A stretch of DNA of 64,000 nt from Gemmatimonadota bacterium (GCA_027622655.1 JAQBYI010000010.1:1-64000); one strand, 5' to 3'. Shown: positions 8,135 to 16,767, counted from the stretch's first letter. Numbers and translations are program-made. The notes: a model not told the origin generated them from the letters alone.

Positions 8135-9907
8135 ATGACATTCACGTTTCGCGTGGCTGCTGCCGCGTCGCTAATGATCGGGATCGCGGCGGGCGGGGTC
8201 GGTGCGCAAATCATCCGTTCGGCGACGACGCCTGATACCACGCGCGCCAAAGTGGTTGAACGGGAGCGCACGCCATACGAAGCGGCGCGCGCGGTGCAAG
8301 CCGACTTCGAGTTTTTTCGGAGCATGAACCTTCCGGCGTTTCGCGGTGGACGCCCCGGCAACTGCGACGAACGTGTTGGCCGGTTCTGTTATTGGTACGA
8401 CGAAACCGCCTCGGCTCCGCCCGAACTGAGCGCGGTAATCGACCGCCGCGCCGAACTCACGCGGGCGCTCGATTCGCTTGGGCGACGGGACGCCAACGAC
8501 ACCTGGATTCTCGCGCAGCGCGTGCGCTACCTCGTGGAGGATCAGCGTCCTGCAGAAGCACTTCAAGCCGCGCGCGAATGCACAACAGGCACGTGGTGGT
8601 GCGACGTGATGACGGGTTTTGCGCTTCATATGCTCGGCGAGTACGAGCGCGCCGACAGCGTGTACGCGGTCGGGCTCACCAAGATGCTTCCTCGCGACCG
8701 GTGTGCGTGGGACGACATTTCGCTGCTACTCGACAACGACGCCCTGCAGTCATACCGCAGGCTCCCGTGCGACGACCCAAAGCGCGCGGCGTATGAGGAC
8801 CGCGCGTGGTGGTACGCACGCACCCTGTACATGATGCATGGCAACGACTCGCGCACCGAACACTACGCGCGGATGACGATGGCTCTGATACTCACCGACG
8901 CCGCGACGCCGCACCAGTTCGGGTTCGACGACGACGAACGTGAACTGATGCTCCGATTCGGATGGTCCATCGCATGGATGCGTGCTCCGTCATCGAATCC
9001 CCGCGGCGCTCGGACGTTCGATATCATCAGCCACGAATCAGTGCCTGCGTATCGATACATCCCCGCCGGTTTTGTGCTCAATAACCCGGCGGTGTCGGAC
9101 TCGGCCGACTGGCGTCTGCAGTTGCCGCCCGTGATGGGACGCTACGCTCCGCCGTACGCCAAGACTGTGCGCGCGCTGCAGCACCAGAAGGCCATGTTTC
9201 GCCGCGGCGACACGGCGCTGGTTGTCGTCTCATACGACGCCAATGAGTTCGATGAGTTTCGCGGTACCAACCTCGAATCGGCAATCACGGTGTCCGCCGG
9301 AGGGGTCCCGCGCGCCTACCAGGCCCGGCGCTCGTCCACCAATCCGGCCGGGATTCTCACAGTACGCGCACCGTGGGGTCCGCTCATCATGAGCGCCGAA
9401 GTCGCCGCCCCCGAGAAATACGCCATCGCGCGCGCGCGTTACGGCATGAGCCCGCCGTACGCCGTCGGCACACGCGTGAGCCTCTCGGATCTCCTCTTCT
9501 TCAAGCCATACGGGTCGTTTCCCGCCAATGCGGACGAAGCCATTCCCCACGCGCTCCCCACCGAGCGCGTGATGGCGGATGAAAAACTGGGCGTGTTCTG
9601 GGAAGCGTACGGCACCGATCCGGCTGGCGAACGCATGACTATTTCGGTCACCGTCGAGCGCGAGGTCGAGGATGCCAGCAGCTTTCTGCGACGCGGGGCC
9701 CGCGTGTTCGGTTTGGGCCGCGAAGTAACGCCCGTGCGAGTCAGCGTGCAGGATATGTCTGCACGCGGCACGCCAACGTCCGCGCGAGCGCTCGAGCTCG
9801 ACATCTCGACTCTGCCGAGGGGCGCGTACGTGGTGAATCTCGAGGTCGAGGTGGCCGGGCAATACGTCATTCGTGCCGAACACCGCATCGAAATCGTCGG
9901 TCCTTAG
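8135..9907 (+). CDS. Secreted protein of unknown function
   Basis: A 590-aa protein with a signal peptide (MTFTFRVAAAAS... to about residue 25, GVGAQ). Residues ~35-260 are helical and contain Cys-bearing WWCDV and RCAWDD segments and an ALQAAREC/ALHMLGEYERADSVYA stretch that looks like tetratricopeptide-type helical hairpins. The C-terminal ~200 residues are beta-rich, ending in a strand pair (GAYVVNLEVEVAGQYVIRAEH) like an Ig-type domain. No catalytic motif is recognised. An upstream in-frame ATG at 8108 would overlap dut more; the one at 8135 gives the better signal peptide. Divergent from dut. Confidence 0.7.
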   Translation: MTFTFRVAAAASLMIGIAAGGVGAQIIRSATTPDTTRAKVVERERTPYEAARAVQADFEFFRSMNLPAFRGGRPGNCDERVGRFCYWYDETASAPPELSAVIDRRAELTRALDSLGRRDANDTWILAQRVRYLVEDQRPAEALQAARECTTGTWWCDVMTGFALHMLGEYERADSVYAVGLTKMLPRDRCAWDDISLLLDNDALQSYRRLPCDDPKRAAYEDRAWWYARTLYMMHGNDSRTEHYARMTMALILTDAATPHQFGFDDDERELMLRFGWSIAWMRAPSSNPRGARTFDIISHESVPAYRYIPAGFVLNNPAVSDSADWRLQLPPVMGRYAPPYAKTVRALQHQKAMFRRGDTALVVVSYDANEFDEFRGTNLESAITVSAGGVPRAYQARRSSTNPAGILTVRAPWGPLIMSAEVAAPEKYAIARARYGMSPPYAVGTRVSLSDLLFFKPYGSFPANADEAIPHALPTERVMADEKLGVFWEAYGTDPAGERMTISVTVEREVEDASSFLRRGARVFGLGREVTPVRVSVQDMSARGTPTSARALELDISTLPRGAYVVNLEVEVAGQYVIRAEHRIEIVGP

Positions 9908-9985
9908 TGACGCCGCGTACGCAGCGTACGCAGCGTCGCCGCGCCAACGCGGGCTGACCGCACGCGTTTCACTAATTTTCCGTCG

Positions 9986-11197
9986 ATGATAATTTCGTAC
10001 TGCTCCCCTGGGATTGTTTACCGTCATTCTCGGCGCGCCAGACTGGGTGTCGTGTTGTTGGCAGCGTGCTCGCTTTGGGCGTGCTCCGGCGACGCCGAAG
10101 CTGAGTCGAACGCGCAGGCGACGCTGGCTGCGGCCGCGAAGGCCACGGCTCTGTCCGATTCACTGGCCACAATACGATCCGCAGTGAGCGCAGCAGCCCG
10201 CGACTCAGCGACGGCGAGCGCGGTCCGCGATTCGGTCGCGAAGAGTCAGGCCCGCGATTCTGCCCCTGGCAGCACCGGGCCGGCAGCAGCGACCAGCGCG
10301 GTAATGCGCGACAGTCTGGGCAACCCGATCGCCCGTGTGACCGGCGGGAGCACGGCGGCAGCTCGTCGCGACTCGGTTCTCAACGCAATGTGGCCGGTGA
10401 AGGGTCCTGCCCCGCTCCCCGGATCGATTCTCCCGAACAAGCGCATCATCGCGTTCTACGGAAATCCACTCTCGAAACGGATGGGCGTGCTCGGCGAATA
10501 TGAGCCGGACGACATGCTCCGTCGTCTGGACGCCGAAGTTGCCGCGTGGGAAGAGGGCGACCCGTCAACGCCTGTGCAGCCGGCGCTCCACCTTATCGCC
10601 GTTGTGGCGCAGGCGGGCCCCGGTCGCGACGGAAAGTACCGTCTGAGGATGGATTCGGCGCTCATCGAGCGGGTCGCCGGCTGGGCCAAGCAGCGCGATG
10701 CGCTGGTGTTCCTCGACCTTCAGGTCGGCCTCTCGACGCTGCACGAGGAACTTCCCCGCCTCAGGGGATTTCTCTCGCGCCCGAACTTCCACCTCGGAAT
10801 CGATCCCGAGTTTTCAATGAAGAATGGCGGGCTACCGGGAAAGCGGGTCGGCACTTTTGACGCGACTGACGTGAACTACGCGTCGTCATTTCTCGCCGAT
10901 ATCGTGACGGAGTACAAGGTTCCGCCGAAGGTCTTCGTGATTCACCGCTACACCCAGCGGGGCCTCACGAATTCGAGCCAGATCACGCTCGACCCGCGCG
11001 TCCAGATCGTGATCCACATGGACGGCTTCGGGTCGCCGCGCCTGAAAAAGGGTACGTATACTGCCTATGTGAAATCCGAGCCCGTCCAGTTCGCGGGATG
11101 GAAACAGTTTTTCAAGGCAAGAAACGACAACCCGCGGACGACGATAGCCGAGATACTCAGGCTTTGGCCGCGCCCGCTGTACATACAGTATCAGTGA
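9986..11197 (+). CDS. Putative lipoprotein with Asp/Ser/Ala-rich linker and unknown C-terminal domain
   Basis: A 403-aa protein. A hydrophobic segment near residues 20-33 ends in a lipobox-like SLWAC. Residues ~35-130 are low-complexity with repeated ARDS/VRDS units, probably a flexible periplasmic linker. The globular part (about 135-403) alternates strands and helices (RIIAFYGNP, ALHLIAVVAQ, ALVFLDLQVG, HLGIDPEFS, PPKVFVIHRY, VQIVIHMDGFG), a pattern that suggests a TIM-barrel, possibly glycoside-hydrolase-like with acidic residues at strand ends. No family is recognised with certainty. Confidence 0.65.
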   Translation: MIISYCSPGIVYRHSRRARLGVVLLAACSLWACSGDAEAESNAQATLAAAAKATALSDSLATIRSAVSAAARDSATASAVRDSVAKSQARDSAPGSTGPAAATSAVMRDSLGNPIARVTGGSTAAARRDSVLNAMWPVKGPAPLPGSILPNKRIIAFYGNPLSKRMGVLGEYEPDDMLRRLDAEVAAWEEGDPSTPVQPALHLIAVVAQAGPGRDGKYRLRMDSALIERVAGWAKQRDALVFLDLQVGLSTLHEELPRLRGFLSRPNFHLGIDPEFSMKNGGLPGKRVGTFDATDVNYASSFLADIVTEYKVPPKVFVIHRYTQRGLTNSSQITLDPRVQIVIHMDGFGSPRLKKGTYTAYVKSEPVQFAGWKQFFKARNDNPRTTIAEILRLWPRPLYIQYQ

Positions 11198-11289
11198 GGA
11201 GTGCGAGTGAAGAGTGAGGTGGAAGAGACGGGTGAGGAGTGAGGTGAGCCCTGACTCTTCGCAGCGTCTCGTCACTCCTCACCCTTTGC
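11198..11289. repeat. Intergenic GTGAGGAGTGAGG direct and inverted repeats, likely bidirectional terminator
   Basis: The gap between two convergent genes is filled with variants of GTGAGGAGTGAGG and its complement. A perfect 13-bp inverted repeat pairs 11230-11242 with 11272-11284; GAGACG/CGTCTC and further partial copies lie inside and outside it, and copies continue into the 3' end of the methyltransferase gene. Position between convergent stops fits a transcription terminator, but the repetition is more than a simple hairpin needs. Confidence 0.6.
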
Positions 11290-12174
11290 TTACTCCTCAC
11301 TGCTTGCTTTCTCCTCACGCTTGGCTCGCCCGCCTCGCTTCGCCACGAATATCGCCCGGTTGCCGAATCGAAGGCGCATGACCCTTATCGCCTCCGGATT
11401 CGAGTCCACCAGCACCACCTCCCGGCCGTGGCGCTCCGCCGCATCGCCGAAACTCCCGCTCCCTGCGAAAAAATCGAGCAGGCGATCGCCGGGCGCGGTA
11501 TGCACCTTCACGATCCGTTCGAGAATTCCCAGCGGCTTCTGCGTCGGGTAGCCCGTCTTTTCACGTCCGGTCGGGCTGACGATGGTGTGCCACCACGTAT
11601 CCGTCGGCAGCTTGCCACGCGCCCGTTTCTCAGGTGACACCAGTCCGGGCGCCATGTACGGAAGACGGTCCGATTCCTGTGCCCGAAACGTGTAGCGCTC
11701 CGGGTCCATTACGTACCAGAGAATCGTGTCGTGCTTGGCGCTCCATCGCTTGGTCGTGCGCGCGCCGTAGTCGTACGCCCAGACGATCTCGTTCATGAAC
11801 GATTTGCGCCCGAACATCCCGTCGAGCATCACTTTCACGTAGTGAACCTCGCGTGAGTCGAGGTGCACCATGAGACCGCCGTGCGGCTTGAGCACGCGTC
11901 TGGCTTCGAGCAGGCGAGGCGCGAGAAACGCGGCGTAGTCGTCGAAGCGGTCTGCGAACGCCGAACTTCCGACTACCTCGTCGCTGTAGCGATGTCCGCC
12001 AAACCCGGTGCGGCTGCCCTCAGCGTCACGGCGCGTCCGCACACGCGTCCGCACACGCGTTCGCTTCTGCGCCCGCCCCGTATTGAACGGCGGGTCGATA
12101 TAAATGAAGTCGAAGGTCGCAGCCCGAAACCGGGCGAGGACGTCGAGGTTGTCGCCGCGATGGACCGTGATCAC
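11290..12174 (-). CDS. Site-specific DNA methyltransferase (beta-class N6/N4 amino-methylase), orphan
   Basis: A 294-aa methylase that transfers a methyl group from AdoMet to an exocyclic amino group in DNA. Catalytic motif IV is DPPFNTG near residue 27, placed before the AdoMet-binding motif I (DFFAGSGSFGDAA near 236), the order of the beta class. A RVRT repeat after motif IV is encoded by a 12-bp tandem repeat. GTG start. The target-recognition part lies around residues 110-210. No restriction endonuclease gene is adjacent, so it is probably an orphan methylase acting in regulation or repair. The 3' end reaches into the GTGAGGAG repeat region. Confidence 0.88.
   Translation of the reverse strand: MITVHRGDNLDVLARFRAATFDFIYIDPPFNTGRAQKRTRVRTRVRTRRDAEGSRTGFGGHRYSDEVVGSSAFADRFDDYAAFLAPRLLEARRVLKPHGGLMVHLDSREVHYVKVMLDGMFGRKSFMNEIVWAYDYGARTTKRWSAKHDTILWYVMDPERYTFRAQESDRLPYMAPGLVSPEKRARGKLPTDTWWHTIVSPTGREKTGYPTQKPLGILERIVKVHTAPGDRLLDFFAGSGSFGDAAERHGREVVLVDSNPEAIRVMRLRFGNRAIFVAKRGGRAKREEKASSEE
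12033..12064. repeat. 12-bp tandem repeat (about 2.7 units) in the methyltransferase gene
   Basis: GCGTCCGCACAC at 12033-12044 and 12045-12056 followed by a partial, slightly changed third copy. In the minus-strand frame it encodes RVRTRVRTR just after catalytic motif IV. Confidence 0.85.
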
Positions 12175-12190
12175 CGGTCCAATATGTCGG

Positions 12191-12679
12191 TCAGATCAGC
12201 GCTGCGGCGAGGATCCACGCGGCAATGACACATCCGGCTGCGACCTTGAACGCGGTCGCGATGACCCGGCCGATCGTCGCGCCCGTCGCGGCGCGGGTGG
12301 CGCCCTCGTGCGACGCGCCCACCGAATACTCCGCGACCAGCGCACCGGCGAAGCTGCCGACCAGCGCTCCGATCACCGATCCGATGATCGGAACCGGTAC
12401 TCCCACAATCGCGCCGACGATCCCGCCAAGCACTGCTCCCCACGCGCCGCGGTTGGATCCGCCGTACTTCTTTGTGTACTTCGCCGCCACGACGAAATCG
12501 AGCAGCTCCGACACGAGCGCAATCGCAGCGCAGCCAAGCACAACGAACCAGCCGATCTTTACTGCTGAACCCAGCAGAACGAGCGCTGTTGCGGTCGCCA
12601 CCATCAGCCAGATTCCGGGGAGGCCCAACGGAATGAGCAGGAGTGAGACGAGCAGGACGCCGGCGAGGAGCAGGATCAT
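12191..12679 (-). CDS. DUF456 family membrane protein
   Basis: A 162-aa integral membrane protein with five to six hydrophobic segments, including paired Gly-rich segments (GAVLGGIVGAIVGVPVPIIGSVIGALVGSFAG) typical of DUF456, and a loop AKYTKKYGGSNRGAWGA. Function unknown in the family. It sits 16 bp upstream of the methyltransferase on the same strand. Confidence 0.83.
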   Translation of the reverse strand: MILLLAGVLLVSLLLIPLGLPGIWLMVATATALVLLGSAVKIGWFVVLGCAAIALVSELLDFVVAAKYTKKYGGSNRGAWGAVLGGIVGAIVGVPVPIIGSVIGALVGSFAGALVAEYSVGASHEGATRAATGATIGRVIATAFKVAAGCVIAAWILAAALI

Positions 12680-12713
12680 TTCGGGTAGTCCCTATATGGC
12701 GGGTGTGCAGTCC

Positions 12714-13190
12714 TTACGGTCGGCGGCCAGCGGAGGTTCCAGTTGCGCGGCGGGCCATCGCAACCGCCGTGTCGGCGCACCCCGTTTTGAACTCCCACGT
12801 CTCCGCGATCGCCCGCGGAACCGACGACCTCTCCACCCGGGTGAAACCAAAACGCGGGAACCAGTCGCCGGCCGTGGTGGTGAGCAGGTAGACGCCCTCG
12901 TAACGTCGCCGATCGGCTTCCGCGAGCAGCTGCGTGACCATCGCCCGCCCCACCCCGGTCGACCGGCCGTTGCTGCGCACCACGACGCTGCGCAGCAGAG
13001 CGTCAGCTCCGGCGACCTCAATCGCAGCCGCGCCCACGATGCTCTCACCCTGAACGGCGACGACGACATCGCCCGGCGTGAGCGCCAGGATCCTCGCCAC
13101 GCCATCCGTCGGAAGAGCGGCCTCACGCAGCAACGCTTCTACTGCAGCAAGATCCTTGCCCGTCGCCGGCCTGATTGTCGTCCCGTCCAT
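12714..13190 (-). CDS. arsN2: GNAT acetyltransferase of the arsenic operon (ArsN2-like)
   Basis: A 158-aa single-domain GNAT: IRPATGKDLAAVEALL at the N-terminus, LRSVVVRSNGRSTGVGRAMV as the acetyl-CoA pyrophosphate-binding motif A, and the LTTTAGDWFPRFGFTRV beta-strand/helix near the C-terminus. Sequence shape and position as the last gene of an arsR-arsC-arsM cluster match ArsN2-type N-acetyltransferases, which in related operons modify arsenical or other toxic amines; its substrate here is inferred from context only. Starts 28 bp after arsM. Confidence 0.8.
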   Translation of the reverse strand: MDGTTIRPATGKDLAAVEALLREAALPTDGVARILALTPGDVVVAVQGESIVGAAAIEVAGADALLRSVVVRSNGRSTGVGRAMVTQLLAEADRRRYEGVYLLTTTAGDWFPRFGFTRVERSSVPRAIAETWEFKTGCADTAVAMARRATGTSAGRRP

Positions 13191-13218
13191 CGAACCCTCC
13201 GCTCAGAATTCCGGCTGC

Positions 13219-14121
13219 TCAGAATTCCAGGTGGTCGCCTGCCGCAGGCTTGGTCGCGCGTACGAACGCCGCCATGAATTTACCATCGATTGCCGCCAGA
13301 TCGCTCGCCAGTCCGGCCGCCTCGTCACCGAGCAGCGCCACGGCATCTTCGGCGTGGTAAACACGCGTGGGTTCCACCGACGGATTCGTGAATCCTGCGG
13401 CGCTGAGCAGAGTAACGAACTCGGTCTCGTCGAGCGCGCCGGCAACGCATCCGACCCACAGCTCCATGTTGCGGCGCAGCGCATCGCTGACTACGCCGCG
13501 CACGACGACGTCGCTCACGGCGAATCGCCCGCCGGGCTTCAGCACGCGGAACGCTTCTCGCAGCACCTGTGCCTTGTCGCCCGACAGATTGATCACGCAG
13601 TCGGAAATGATCACGTCAACCGAATTGTCGGGCAGCGGAATCGCCTCGATCTGCCCTTTCAGAAACTCGACGTTCGTTACGCCCGCCTCGGCGGCGTTTC
13701 GGCGCGAGAGAGCGAGCATGTCGTCTGTCATGTCGAGCCCGTACGCCTTGCCCGTGGCGCCAACGCGGCGCGCCGAGAGCAGGACATCAATCCCACCGCC
13801 TGATCCGAGATCGAGCACGACCTGCCCTGTCTCGAGACTGGCCAGGGCGACGGGATTCCCGCAGCCGAGCGATGCCAGCACGGCGGCCGACGGGAGCATG
13901 TCTGTCTCACCACGCACATATAGGTCTGACGTGATCGGATCGTTCTTTGCCGTCGGCTCACCACTCCCGCCGCCGCAACACGTGGGCCCGCAGCACGACG
14001 CCTGCTCGCCAGCTGCTGCGCGGCGCGCGGCCGCGCCGTACTTCTCGCGCACGATTGATGTCAGCGCCTCTCCCGTGGGGCGCGCACTGTCGGTGGGGTC
14101 CTGCGTCGTTGCCGTGGTCAT
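13219..14121 (-). CDS. arsM: Arsenite S-adenosylmethionine methyltransferase
   Basis: A 300-aa ArsM. The N-terminal CCGPTCC pair (C43, C44, C48, C49) precedes SLGCGNP (C87), the AdoMet-binding motif LDLGSGGGIDVLLSA, SDCVINLS (C175) and VGCVAGAL (C225). C87, C175 and C225 correspond to the three cysteines that hold As(III) in characterised ArsM enzymes. It methylates As(III) to mono-, di- and trimethyl species in the cytosol, using thiols and AdoMet. ATG overlaps the arsC stop by the ATGA overlap. The last codons plus stop are partly duplicated downstream (two GAATTCTGAGC copies). Confidence 0.94.
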   Translation of the reverse strand: MTTATTQDPTDSARPTGEALTSIVREKYGAAARRAAAGEQASCCGPTCCGGGSGEPTAKNDPITSDLYVRGETDMLPSAAVLASLGCGNPVALASLETGQVVLDLGSGGGIDVLLSARRVGATGKAYGLDMTDDMLALSRRNAAEAGVTNVEFLKGQIEAIPLPDNSVDVIISDCVINLSGDKAQVLREAFRVLKPGGRFAVSDVVVRGVVSDALRRNMELWVGCVAGALDETEFVTLLSAAGFTNPSVEPTRVYHAEDAVALLGDEAAGLASDLAAIDGKFMAAFVRATKPAAGDHLEF

Positions 14122-14588
14122 TGCCCTCTCCCTTGTGTCGTGATTCCCATTTCGGCGAGCAGGATGATCACCCGCCGTTCGATTTCATCCCTCACTGCCC
14201 GTACGCCGGCCGCGTCGAGGTCACGCGGATCGGGTAACGCCCAATCCTCTCGCCGCTCGGCAGGCACCCATGGGCAGACATCGCCGCATCCCATCGTGAC
14301 CACGCGGTCCCAGGCGCAGCCGCGCATCTCGTCGACGCTTTTCGATTCGTGAACGCTCAGATCGTATCCGCGTTCGACCATCGCCTCGATCGCCTTCATG
14401 TTCACCGTGCCAGACGGCCGGGAGCCCGCGCTCGCGGAGATAACGGCGTCGCCACCGTGCATGCGCGCGAAAGCCTCTGCCATCTGACTGCGATTGGCAT
14501 TCTCGACGCAGATGAACAACACGCGCGCACCCGATTTCGGCGTTTCATCGCCCCGTTCGGGCGAACCTGCCGACGCGTGGCCGGTCAT
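14118..14588 (-). CDS. arsC: Arsenate reductase, low-molecular-weight-phosphatase type
   Basis: A 156-aa enzyme reducing As(V) to As(III). The P-loop is CVENANRS (C27, R33; CX5R). Further cysteines at C91, C101 and C105 sit where thioredoxin-coupled ArsC enzymes keep the relay thiols, and WALPDP supplies the general-acid Asp. The ATG at 14588 overlaps the arsR stop by four bases. An N-terminal stretch of ~20 residues precedes the first strand. Feeds arsenite to ArsM in the next gene. Confidence 0.9.
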   Translation of the reverse strand: MTGHASAGSPERGDETPKSGARVLFICVENANRSQMAEAFARMHGGDAVISASAGSRPSGTVNMKAIEAMVERGYDLSVHESKSVDEMRGCAWDRVVTMGCGDVCPWVPAERREDWALPDPRDLDAAGVRAVRDEIERRVIILLAEMGITTQGRGQ

Positions 14589-14926
14589 CCGCAACATCCT
14601 CCAACGACCTTCAACCCACGACGCGCCGGCGGGGTCGCCAAGTCGCGCACGACATCGTGCGCAACCTGCAGCGCGTCTGGTGAAATGGAGTAGTAGGCCC
14701 AGCGCCCGTCGCGGCGGTCCGTCACCAGCCCGGCGTCTTTGAGTACGCGGAGGTGGAACGAGAGGCGCGACTGAGCGGCGCCCAGTTCGTCCTGCAGCTC
14801 GCACACGCACCGCTCGCCGTTTCGCAGCATCTGCATTGCGGCCACGCGCGTCTCGTCGGACAGCGCATGGAACAGCCGCGCCGCCTTGGCGGCGTCGGTG
14901 GGCTGAGTATCGGCAGCGGGCGTCAT
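14585..14926 (-). CDS. arsR: ArsR/SmtB-family arsenical-responsive repressor
   Basis: A 113-aa winged-helix repressor: ARLFHALSDETRVAAMQML, ERCVCELQDELG with the As(III)-sensing C40-x-C42 pair in the alpha3 helix, the recognition helix AAQSRLSFHLRVLKDAGLV, and DGRWAYYSI wing. A C-terminal CC pair (C111, C112) may provide a further ligand. Start chosen at ATG 14926; a longer frame upstream would cover the operator. First gene of arsR-arsC-arsM-arsN2 with overlapping stops and starts; represses its own promoter and is released by arsenite. Confidence 0.93.
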   Translation of the reverse strand: MTPAADTQPTDAAKAARLFHALSDETRVAAMQMLRNGERCVCELQDELGAAQSRLSFHLRVLKDAGLVTDRRDGRWAYYSISPDALQVAHDVVRDLATPPARRGLKVVGGCCG

Positions 14927-14933
14927 GGCCTGT

Positions 14934-14961
14934 AACGTATCAACATTTCTTGATATGTTAA
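14934..14961 (-). promoter_or_regulatory. ars promoter with ArsR operator between the -35 and -10 boxes
   Basis: On the minus strand a -35-like TTAACA (14956-14961) is separated by 16 bases from a -10-like TACGTT (14934-14939). Between them lies the inverted repeat ATCAA-N6-TTGAT (14939-14954), extended by one pair to 14938-14955, the classical ArsR-site layout. The transcript would begin about one base before the arsR ATG, so the message may be nearly leaderless. Confidence 0.75.
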
Positions 14962-15106
14962 CCGAGGAGCACCTCGGCGCGCCGACGCGCCTCGGGCCCG
15001 CGAATGATCGGGACACACCCTGACACCACGTGGGCGCTTCGCCTACACTCGTCCGCTCTCTTGCGTCGTATCCTCAGTTGGGAATCGGCCCCGACAGGAG
15101 GCACAC

Positions 15107-15580
15107 ATGACGAAGCTCAGCGATGTGATGTCCCGCGATCTGGTTGCATTCACACCGGAAACCAGCCTCGTCGACGCGATAGAACTCCTTGCCGAGCGGC
15201 ACATCAGCGGAGCTCCCGTGCTCCGGGGCGGTCGCGTCGTCGGAGTGCTGACCGCGAGCGACATATTGGAATTCGTCGCGACCAATCCCACGGCGCTCGC
15301 CGATTTCGGCGACTCGGATGGCAACGACGGGCGCAACGCGCTCGCCGGGCGGACCGTCGCCGAAGCGATGTCGGGCGGCCCTGCTTGCACGCTATCATCT
15401 GACGCGCCGGTTCAGGCGGCCGCAGACCTGATGCGCAAGGCCAACATTCATCGCGTGTTCGTCGTCGAGCACGGCCGCCTCATCGGCGTCGTGAGTTCAC
15501 TCGATATCACCCGGGCGCTCGCCGATCGGAAGATCGTGACGCGCACATTCGTTTTCCCGGGGCCAGCGCGTACCGACTGA
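15107..15580 (+). CDS. CBS-domain pair protein
   Basis: A 157-aa cytosolic protein made of two CBS motifs (about 5-60 and 85-140), each with the typical (D)VMS/(E)AMS entry, HISGAPVL / IHRVFVVE strand and GVLTASDIL / GVVSSLDIT exit. Stand-alone CBS pairs bind adenosine nucleotides and act as regulators of partner proteins; no partner is adjacent. AGGAGG seven bases from the ATG. Followed by a strong terminator. Confidence 0.9.
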   Translation: MTKLSDVMSRDLVAFTPETSLVDAIELLAERHISGAPVLRGGRVVGVLTASDILEFVATNPTALADFGDSDGNDGRNALAGRTVAEAMSGGPACTLSSDAPVQAAADLMRKANIHRVFVVEHGRLIGVVSSLDITRALADRKIVTRTFVFPGPARTD

Positions 15581-15626
15581 CGCGCGCCGCAGTGGTGCGC
15601 ATTTCCCCGGATAATCGTTGCAATCG

Positions 15627-15658
15627 GGCCGCGTCGTGGGAGGGCGACGCGGCCTTTT
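15627..15658 (+). terminator. Rho-independent terminator after the CBS gene
   Basis: Perfect 10-bp stem 15627-15636 / 15645-15654, 8-nt loop, then TTTT. Lies 47 bp after the CBS stop. Confidence 0.88.
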
Positions 15659-15777
15659 GATTCTCCACGCGTCGGGCGGTGCGAAACGAACCATGCGCTT
15701 CGTCGTAGTGTCGAACAGTGACAGTGCGAAACCGTGCGGCCCTTCCATGCCGGCTTCACTCCCCTCACTTTCGACGC

Positions 15778-16767
15778 ATGCGATTGATTCGACTTTCTTC
15801 GTCCGCGCCCCGACGACGGGCCCCGGCGGGCCCGATCATCACCGTTCTCGCGATCATGGCTACCGCGGCTGCGAGCTCATCACCGATGTATGCGCAAGCC
15901 GGCGGCCCACTCGCCCTGCTCGTTCCCGTCTCCGCGCGCGCCGCATCGCTCGGAAATGCGTGGGTAGCCGGGCGCGATGAGTACACGATCTTCTCCAATC
16001 CCGCGCTGATCACGCCGACCACAGGCTTTGGCCTGACTCTCGCTTCCCACGGATCGGACGGGCGCAGCATCGCCTCCGCGTCCGCGGCCACGGTCGGAGA
16101 GTACACATTCGGCTGGGGCGTGCATCTTCTGGATTTCTCCACCTCACGCTCAAACACGGCGTATCCGTACGCGCCAGCAGCGCTTGTCGGCAGTGGCGAC
16201 GCAGATTTGTTCAGCATGGTCGCCGTCGTCGCAGTCCGCCGCACGTACAAGGGATTCGGAATCGGGGTCGCGGCGAAGTACGCGCAGGATGTTGTGCCGC
16301 GGGAAACGGCGCAGAACGGCTTGCTCGTCGTGCCAACGCGCGGCGCCGCGCTTCTCGGTGATGTCGGCATCTCACACTCGCTCCTGGGCGGCACGGCCGG
16401 TCTTTCGGTGCAGAATATCAGCCAGCCCTATTCTGTCGGCCCGAACTCGTTCAGCGTTCCCACGCAGATCGCCGTCGGCTGGTCTGATCAGACACAATGG
16501 GGGCCACTCGACATCGGATACGTCACGCAGGTCACAGCGCGACGGGAAGGATGGGTCGCGCCAGGCGGCGGCGTTGAAGTCGGCTGGGCCTGGATTGACG
16601 GATACAGCGTTACCGGCCGCGTTGGCGCGCGGCGAACGGAAACCGACGATGAGAAACCAGTCGGTATCGGTGCGTCATTCCGCGCCGACCGGCTCAATAT
16701 CGAGTACGGCGTGAATTTCTACACCGGAAACGAAGCCTCCCACCGTCTGACCCTGAGGTGGCGATGA
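15778..16767 (+). CDS. PorV/PorQ-like outer-membrane protein
   Basis: A 329-aa exported protein. Start at ATG 15778 gives a basic n-region and hydrophobic segment ending near MYAQA. The mature protein begins LLVPVSARAASLGNAWVAGRDEYTIFSNPALI, the entry typical of PorV/PorQ-type beta-barrels of the FadL-like fold, followed by amphipathic strands every ~10 residues and a C-terminal barrel strand ending ASHRLTLRWR. In other phyla relatives assist type IX secretion, but no other secretion gene is here. The last bases overlap the next gene's ATG. Confidence 0.75.
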   Translation: MRLIRLSSSAPRRRAPAGPIITVLAIMATAAASSSPMYAQAGGPLALLVPVSARAASLGNAWVAGRDEYTIFSNPALITPTTGFGLTLASHGSDGRSIASASAATVGEYTFGWGVHLLDFSTSRSNTAYPYAPAALVGSGDADLFSMVAVVAVRRTYKGFGIGVAAKYAQDVVPRETAQNGLLVVPTRGAALLGDVGISHSLLGGTAGLSVQNISQPYSVGPNSFSVPTQIAVGWSDQTQWGPLDIGYVTQVTARREGWVAPGGGVEVGWAWIDGYSVTGRVGARRTETDDEKPVGIGASFRADRLNIEYGVNFYTGNEASHRLTLRWR

